DNA of 64,000 bases from Siphonodentalium dalli (taxonomy: Eukaryota; Mollusca; Scaphopoda; Gadilida; Siphonodentaliidae). A model generated the notes under the pieces. The model did not search any database. It was not told the origin of the DNA and was given only the letters and a program-made list of their open reading frames with translations. The position numbers and the translations under genes were made by a program. Shown one piece after another: positions 59,971 through 64,000 of this stretch; position 1 is the first letter of the stretch; each line of letters begins with the position of its first letter. The stretch lies in assembly GCA_032622095.1 (NCBI GenBank), contig CP136062.1, positions 138,340,351 to 138,404,350 on the forward strand, written 5' to 3'.

Positions 59971-60384
59971 ACCCCTCCAAATCTGTAATAGACCATTCCA
60001 AAGTTCACTTTGGAAAAATTAACGGGAGAATCCATTTATTATAGACAGGTTACACCAGGCGTTCGACACCTATACACTTATATATGACACCAGGGTGGGG
60101 GCGAGCAGTCTGCCATGCAGAGTGGAAAATGGCACTAACTAAACGTTATAGTACATTCATCAGCTATATGCTGCTAACGGAATTGGCACCCACATTTCAG
60201 TCTTAATTACACCCGGTGTCTTGCATGACATGGCATATACATGTACATTCATAACTTAGATACAGTGTGATGTCAGGGGGTACTTACTTGTTTTGAAGTA
60301 TTTATTTTTTTATTTTTCATAGTAAGCTGAAAAATTTACTAAGGGAATTTTGTATTAAATCGAACCACGTACCTTTAAAATTTC

Positions 60385-60612
60385 ACATACTACTCATGCC
60401 TCATCGGAGTGGGGTGGGGTGTGATATATTTAATTTGCACACACTATTCAGGCCTCCCCGGAGTGTAGTGTGTGGGGTGGGTGCGATATATTTAATTTCC
60501 AACACTATTCAAGCCTCATCGGAGTGGGTGGGATGCGATATATATAATTTGCACACACTATTGTGACATGTTTAATTTGCACACTCCGGAGTGGGGTGTG
60601 ATGTGGTATATT
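60385..60612 (+). repeat. Tandem units of about 70 bp
   Basis: Three to four units with CACACTATTCA(G/A)GCCTC, GGAGTGGGGTG and GATATATTTAATTTGCACAC. The last is shortened. It directly precedes R2 copy 3. Confidence 0.8.
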
Positions 60613-60624
60613 TAAAGACATGTT

Positions 60625-61150
60625 AGTTCTTATGCGCTATGCCAACTGGGGGAATGTAGGATTCTACTAACATCGCCGAAAATCTCAAAGAAGTCTACCA
60701 TTATACCACTCCATAGAAAACTTCATCCGAACTATGCTCAATTGCAAATATCTACATCTTCATTCGGGACGCAACTATCTGAGTAATCTAACAAAAACGA
60801 TTTCGCCATCGAGTCACTGCCTTTAAAGGTACGCAATCCAAATTAACACTCGCAAATTACTATATCCTTGGCTTCGGTGGTAAAAAATATTTGATTTTTT
60901 TTTATTTGATTTGATTATCAAAGCTAAGAGTGATCAAATATCGATGTTTGAAAATATATTATTTAATTTTAAGTAGCCCAGTAAACAGTCGACGAGAGGA
61001 ATTTCTCTGACCAAATTTCAGATGAAGATGGATAACACTAAAATTAAATGGCTTTTTTGTGTCAGATATTTGACAAAACGGCAAAATTTCTTTGAACAAA
61101 ATGTCTATAAATAACAGGTTTTGCATGTTAGTGTGAGTGGTTCTAACATT
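60625..61150 (+). repeat. R2 copy 3 followed by long direct repeat copy 2
   Basis: 60625-60835 is close to 27885-28085. 60825-61150 is the partner of 59045-59400. Order of the shared words is kept throughout. Non-coding. Confidence 0.7.
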
Positions 61151-61754
61151 TCTCCCCATAGTGTCAAAGCACCAGTCTAGGAGGAATAACTCCAGTTGTA
61201 CAAACCCAGTCAGCGCATGGTAGATAAGACAAGAATTCGTATCGACGACACGTAACCCGTTCACCTTGTCAACCCGATATGCTCATATGGGGTTGAACAA
61301 TCGCTTCCAAAGATGTTTACATCATATTTACATCAAATTAGTCGATCCAGTAGTCGACACGTTTTGCTTTGGTGGGTTGGTTTGAACTTCCCATGTTAAT
61401 TCGCACTACGGAATTTGGTCCTGGGGATAATATGTAGGTCGATAAATACACGAAATATTGATCGTATTATTATCAACTGAATAAAACTTACAAAGTAAAA
61501 AAAAAAATCCGACTCAACATTGATGATGCACGGCCATCCAATAACAGCCTGCATGGTTTGCAAACATTTGGTTTAAAAAAAAAGTAGATGCAGGTGTGAA
61601 TGCGGTGGAATACATCATCACAAATGGAACTATCCATGAATTTCACAAGTATTTTCAATACAATAAGTTTTACAACTTTTACTCAAATTATAAAAAAAAT
61701 AATAATCGGATATTACTTCCTATAGGACCAGTTAGAACTGTATAAATTATGGAA

Positions 61755-61755
61755 A

Positions 61756-61787
<32 letters not shown>

Positions 61788-62544
61788 ATTGTCCTCCAAT
61801 TTCTGAAGAGTGATACATATACATAATAGCGTATATACAACATGCTACAACAATATAGTCAAAATGAAAGAGCAAAAGTAAGTTTGGAGAAGAAAAAACA
61901 TACACATATATGAACCACGTCCTAATAAATAGCACACAAAGTCATACACTCTTACAAAAGCTGACATTCAAGACACGCGCGAACATTTAAAAAAAAATGC
62001 AGGCACACACGCACGCACAAGCTCGCGGACACTCACACACTTACCCCCAAGCTGACGTATAGTACGGATACAGACACGTTTATGTTACATGCGAGATAAA
62101 CTATAAGCACACCTAATTTGAATTTTTGCCTGAATTACACGTTGAGTACGGACCACACGAAGAGCGCACCATGCACACAACTATATGGCTATATAGAGTT
62201 TGATCATCTGATGATCGCTTTCATACGAAAGGAATATTTATGTAAGAACAAGCATGTATGTGTTGCGCCTATAGATATATTCTTGCACTGCTGGCAAGGA
62301 AGATAAGAAATCGTTAAGTTGGGGAACCGAGGTCATGAATATATATTTATCACATGTAATTAACATGAGTGGATGTAAGGTTGTTTCAGCTACCCAATTT
62401 TAGTTTCGGAAGAGGGGCGATGACTCTACATGTAATACACATCACCCGGTCAACTCAGGTTGACCCCATTAATACCAGAACTTAGACACAAGTGCATTTG
62501 AATGTACAGGCGCAAGGTAGGCTACGATAACATATGGTAGAACA
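61755..62544 (-). mobile_element. LINE 3' UTR with AATAAA and (TA)n tail
   Basis: Downstream of the minus-strand LINE frame. Read on the minus strand it ends in AATAAAGG (AATAAA at 61785-61790) and a TA repeat of about 28 bases (61755-61782). This fits the 3' end of the same retrotransposon; the join is inferred from strand and position. Confidence 0.6.
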
Positions 62545-64000
62545 TTATACGCCAGGCGTGAACAAATTCGATACAAACAGGTAGGTTTGCCACAATGTGT
62601 GCGTATGGCCAACAATGAACGACACATAGTACATTGGATCTTCGATAAATGAGAACAGTTCAACAGGAAGATTTGTCAAATGTAACAGAAGGAGTTCTCC
62701 GTCGTCGAGCTCATTTGCCCATAGATAAAACAAGATGCCAAAGTTGTCGATCAACTCATACCACATTTTATTTCGAGAACAGCAAAGAGCTGGATGGCTG
62801 CAGTGAATAATAGCATGTTTAATTTGATCGTCATAGCTCATGTTGCATATCACACAGACGTCTGCCTTTGGTGTCGCTGTTGCAGCGATCAACTGAGCAA
62901 CAGAATAAAATGCGATTTTGTTCTCTGAATACAAGCGACAGGAACGCCATAGATGAGACATTTGAAAATGAGTTTGAATTTGGCTAAATCTATCGAAAGA
63001 CGGATCAGTTGCAACACTTTGTTCCCAGTTATGCACGCGTCGGTTATTGATTTCGGTTTTGACTAGGCGATTCCATTCCAATTTTGCAGGGAACAATCCG
63101 TTCTCCGAAAAGCTGTCCATATATTGGCTTAATTTGTAATAACTCAATTTGTCTTCGATATCTGCAAAGAACGAGCTCTTGTTTGGAATTTCATGTGACA
63201 AGTGCAAGTGAAACCGGTTTACAAAAATCTCTTTGCAAGCCTTCGATGGCGAGAGGCGACAGAGGCTTCCAAAGAGGCTACGTTTACGGGCACCAATGAA
63301 CGAGGAGATTGGGCCTATGCCCATGAGACCTTGAACTATGTCCGTCCGCGTTCTGACAGGAAGGTTCTGTATACGTTTGAGACAGAACCGATGGATCTTT
63401 TCCAGAGCACATGCATCCGAAACAGACATGCCACATAGAAATTCTGAGCCATATAGACCTTTTGGTAAAACGATCGTCTTGTAGATGATTGCACAGCTTG
63501 TCGGGGTTATTCCCCCAGCATTGCTAAGGAGGAAAAATGTTGATCTAATTTCGTCGACAGCTCTCTCAGAGAGCTCTTTCACAAAGTTTTGTTTGCTAAC
63601 ATGAATACCTAAATGAGTTATTTCGTCTGTTTCGGATACGTTTCCAGCGCCCAGTCTCCAGCATCTGTCTAAAGTGTCATTTTGCCTGTGTGTTTCATTG
63701 AACACGATTACCTTACATTTGTTAGGGTTATAAATAAAACGCCATTTTTGACTGTACATAGAACATATATCACATAAACGCTGGAGGCCGTAACTGGAAA
63801 GTGATAGCAACGTCATGTCGTCAGCTTGTGTCGGCGCTGAACAATTCGTGGAGAGAAGACGGAAACCAAAGTTTGTAGCTTCGAGTGCATGTATCAGATC
63901 ATCAATATAGATCATGTACAGCAAGGGTGAGAGTATATCTCCTTGTCTAGTACCTTGCTTGATTTCGATAGATCTCGAAAGTATGGAAGCGTGTTTGACA
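62545..64000 (-). CDS. LINE reverse transcriptase, C-terminal part (runs off window)
   Basis: Minus-strand frame open from the window edge to 62545, with no stop. The edge gives IEIKQGTRQGDILSPLLYMI, an RT motif, then YIDDLI and QADD (the catalytic Asp pair, near 63820) followed by MTLLS. The thumb region and a long C-terminal part follow, with a zinc-knuckle-like CVICNMSYDDQIKHAIIHC near 62830. The N-terminal endonuclease and first RT motifs lie outside. Intact over 485 codons, so possibly a recent copy. It differs clearly from the LINEs at 25 and 37 kb (QADD rather than FADD or YADD, and a C-terminal knuckle), so it is a third family. Confidence 0.92.
   Translation of the reverse strand, partial: VKHASILSRSIEIKQGTRQGDILSPLLYMIYIDDLIHALEATNFGFRLLSTNCSAPTQADDMTLLSLSSYGLQRLCDICSMYSQKWRFIYNPNKCKVIVFNETHRQNDTLDRCWRLGAGNVSETDEITHLGIHVSKQNFVKELSERAVDEIRSTFFLLSNAGGITPTSCAIIYKTIVLPKGLYGSEFLCGMSVSDACALEKIHRFCLKRIQNLPVRTRTDIVQGLMGIGPISSFIGARKRSLFGSLCRLSPSKACKEIFVNRFHLHLSHEIPNKSSFFADIEDKLSYYKLSQYMDSFSENGLFPAKLEWNRLVKTEINNRRVHNWEQSVATDPSFDRFSQIQTHFQMSHLWRSCRLYSENKIAFYSVAQLIAATATPKADVCVICNMSYDDQIKHAIIHCSHPALCCSRNKMWYELIDNFGILFYLWANELDDGELLLLHLTNLPVELFSFIEDPMYYVSFIVGHTHTLWQTYLFVSNLFTPGV

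Overview
The window looks like non-coding, repeat-rich nuclear DNA of an invertebrate animal. It has three families of non-LTR retrotransposon, many inverted-repeat DNA elements, minisatellites, splice-like signals and no operon-style gene packing. A marine lophotrochozoan, perhaps a mollusc, is my best guess. The reasons are the microsatellite-bearing repeats with tandem cores, which resemble the bivalve 'pearl' type, and the style of the LINE ORF1. This assignment is weak. I see no complete host gene that I can name. The only host-like coding pieces are a damaged C2H2 zinc-finger exon (minus strand, 55.4-56.5 kb), a small ORF with a WKWP motif (48.2-48.5 kb, minus) and a doubtful zinc-finger-like exon near 13.5 kb.

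Layout. 1.3-2.8 kb: a duplicated repeat with long palindromes. 2.9-4.1 kb: dispersed repeats. 4.09-5.50 kb: a hAT-like element with an 8-bp target duplication. 5.5-9.3 kb: no recognised feature. 9.29-11.81 kb: a 2.5-kb element with 18-bp exact terminal repeats and a TTA duplication, carrying a GC-rich array that flips orientation in the middle. 16.4 kb: a small MITE. 18.6-20.3 kb: three head-to-tail Helitron-like elements on the minus strand. 20.7-21.3 kb: a tandem repeat family. 21.7-22.3 kb: a TA-duplicating MITE. 23.7-24.1 kb: a TTAA-flanked piggyBac-like MITE with a double hairpin. 25.1-27.2 kb: a 5'-truncated LINE with one stop. 29.07-29.66 kb: a second hAT-like element nested in an older inverted repeat. 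32.5-34.7 kb: an internally deleted LINE keeping a decayed ORF1. 37.4-40.9 kb: an apparently intact LINE ORF2 with endonuclease and reverse transcriptase. 41.9-43.2 kb: two adjacent terminal-repeat elements. 45.5-48.1 kb: inverted repeat clusters around a 45-bp minisatellite. 49.0-49.4 kb: a second copy of the TTAA MITE. 51.8-55.1 kb: a second Helitron-like tandem array, plus strand. 55.4-56.5 kb: the zinc-finger exon split by a MITE. 57.4-61.2 kb: further MITEs, duplicated repeats and short tandem arrays. 61.75 kb to the end: a LINE on the minus strand that runs off the window.

The most interesting signals are: a palindromic double-hairpin cassette found inside elements with different terminal repeats; two head-to-tail arrays of elements with TC...hairpin-CTAG ends inserted between A and T; a clean 6-bp target duplication dating a MITE insertion into a zinc finger; and a 45-bp minisatellite open in three frames with a 135-bp higher-order period. 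The LINEs supply reverse transcriptase. None of the DNA elements seen here encodes a transposase, so all would depend on enzymes from elsewhere in the genome.
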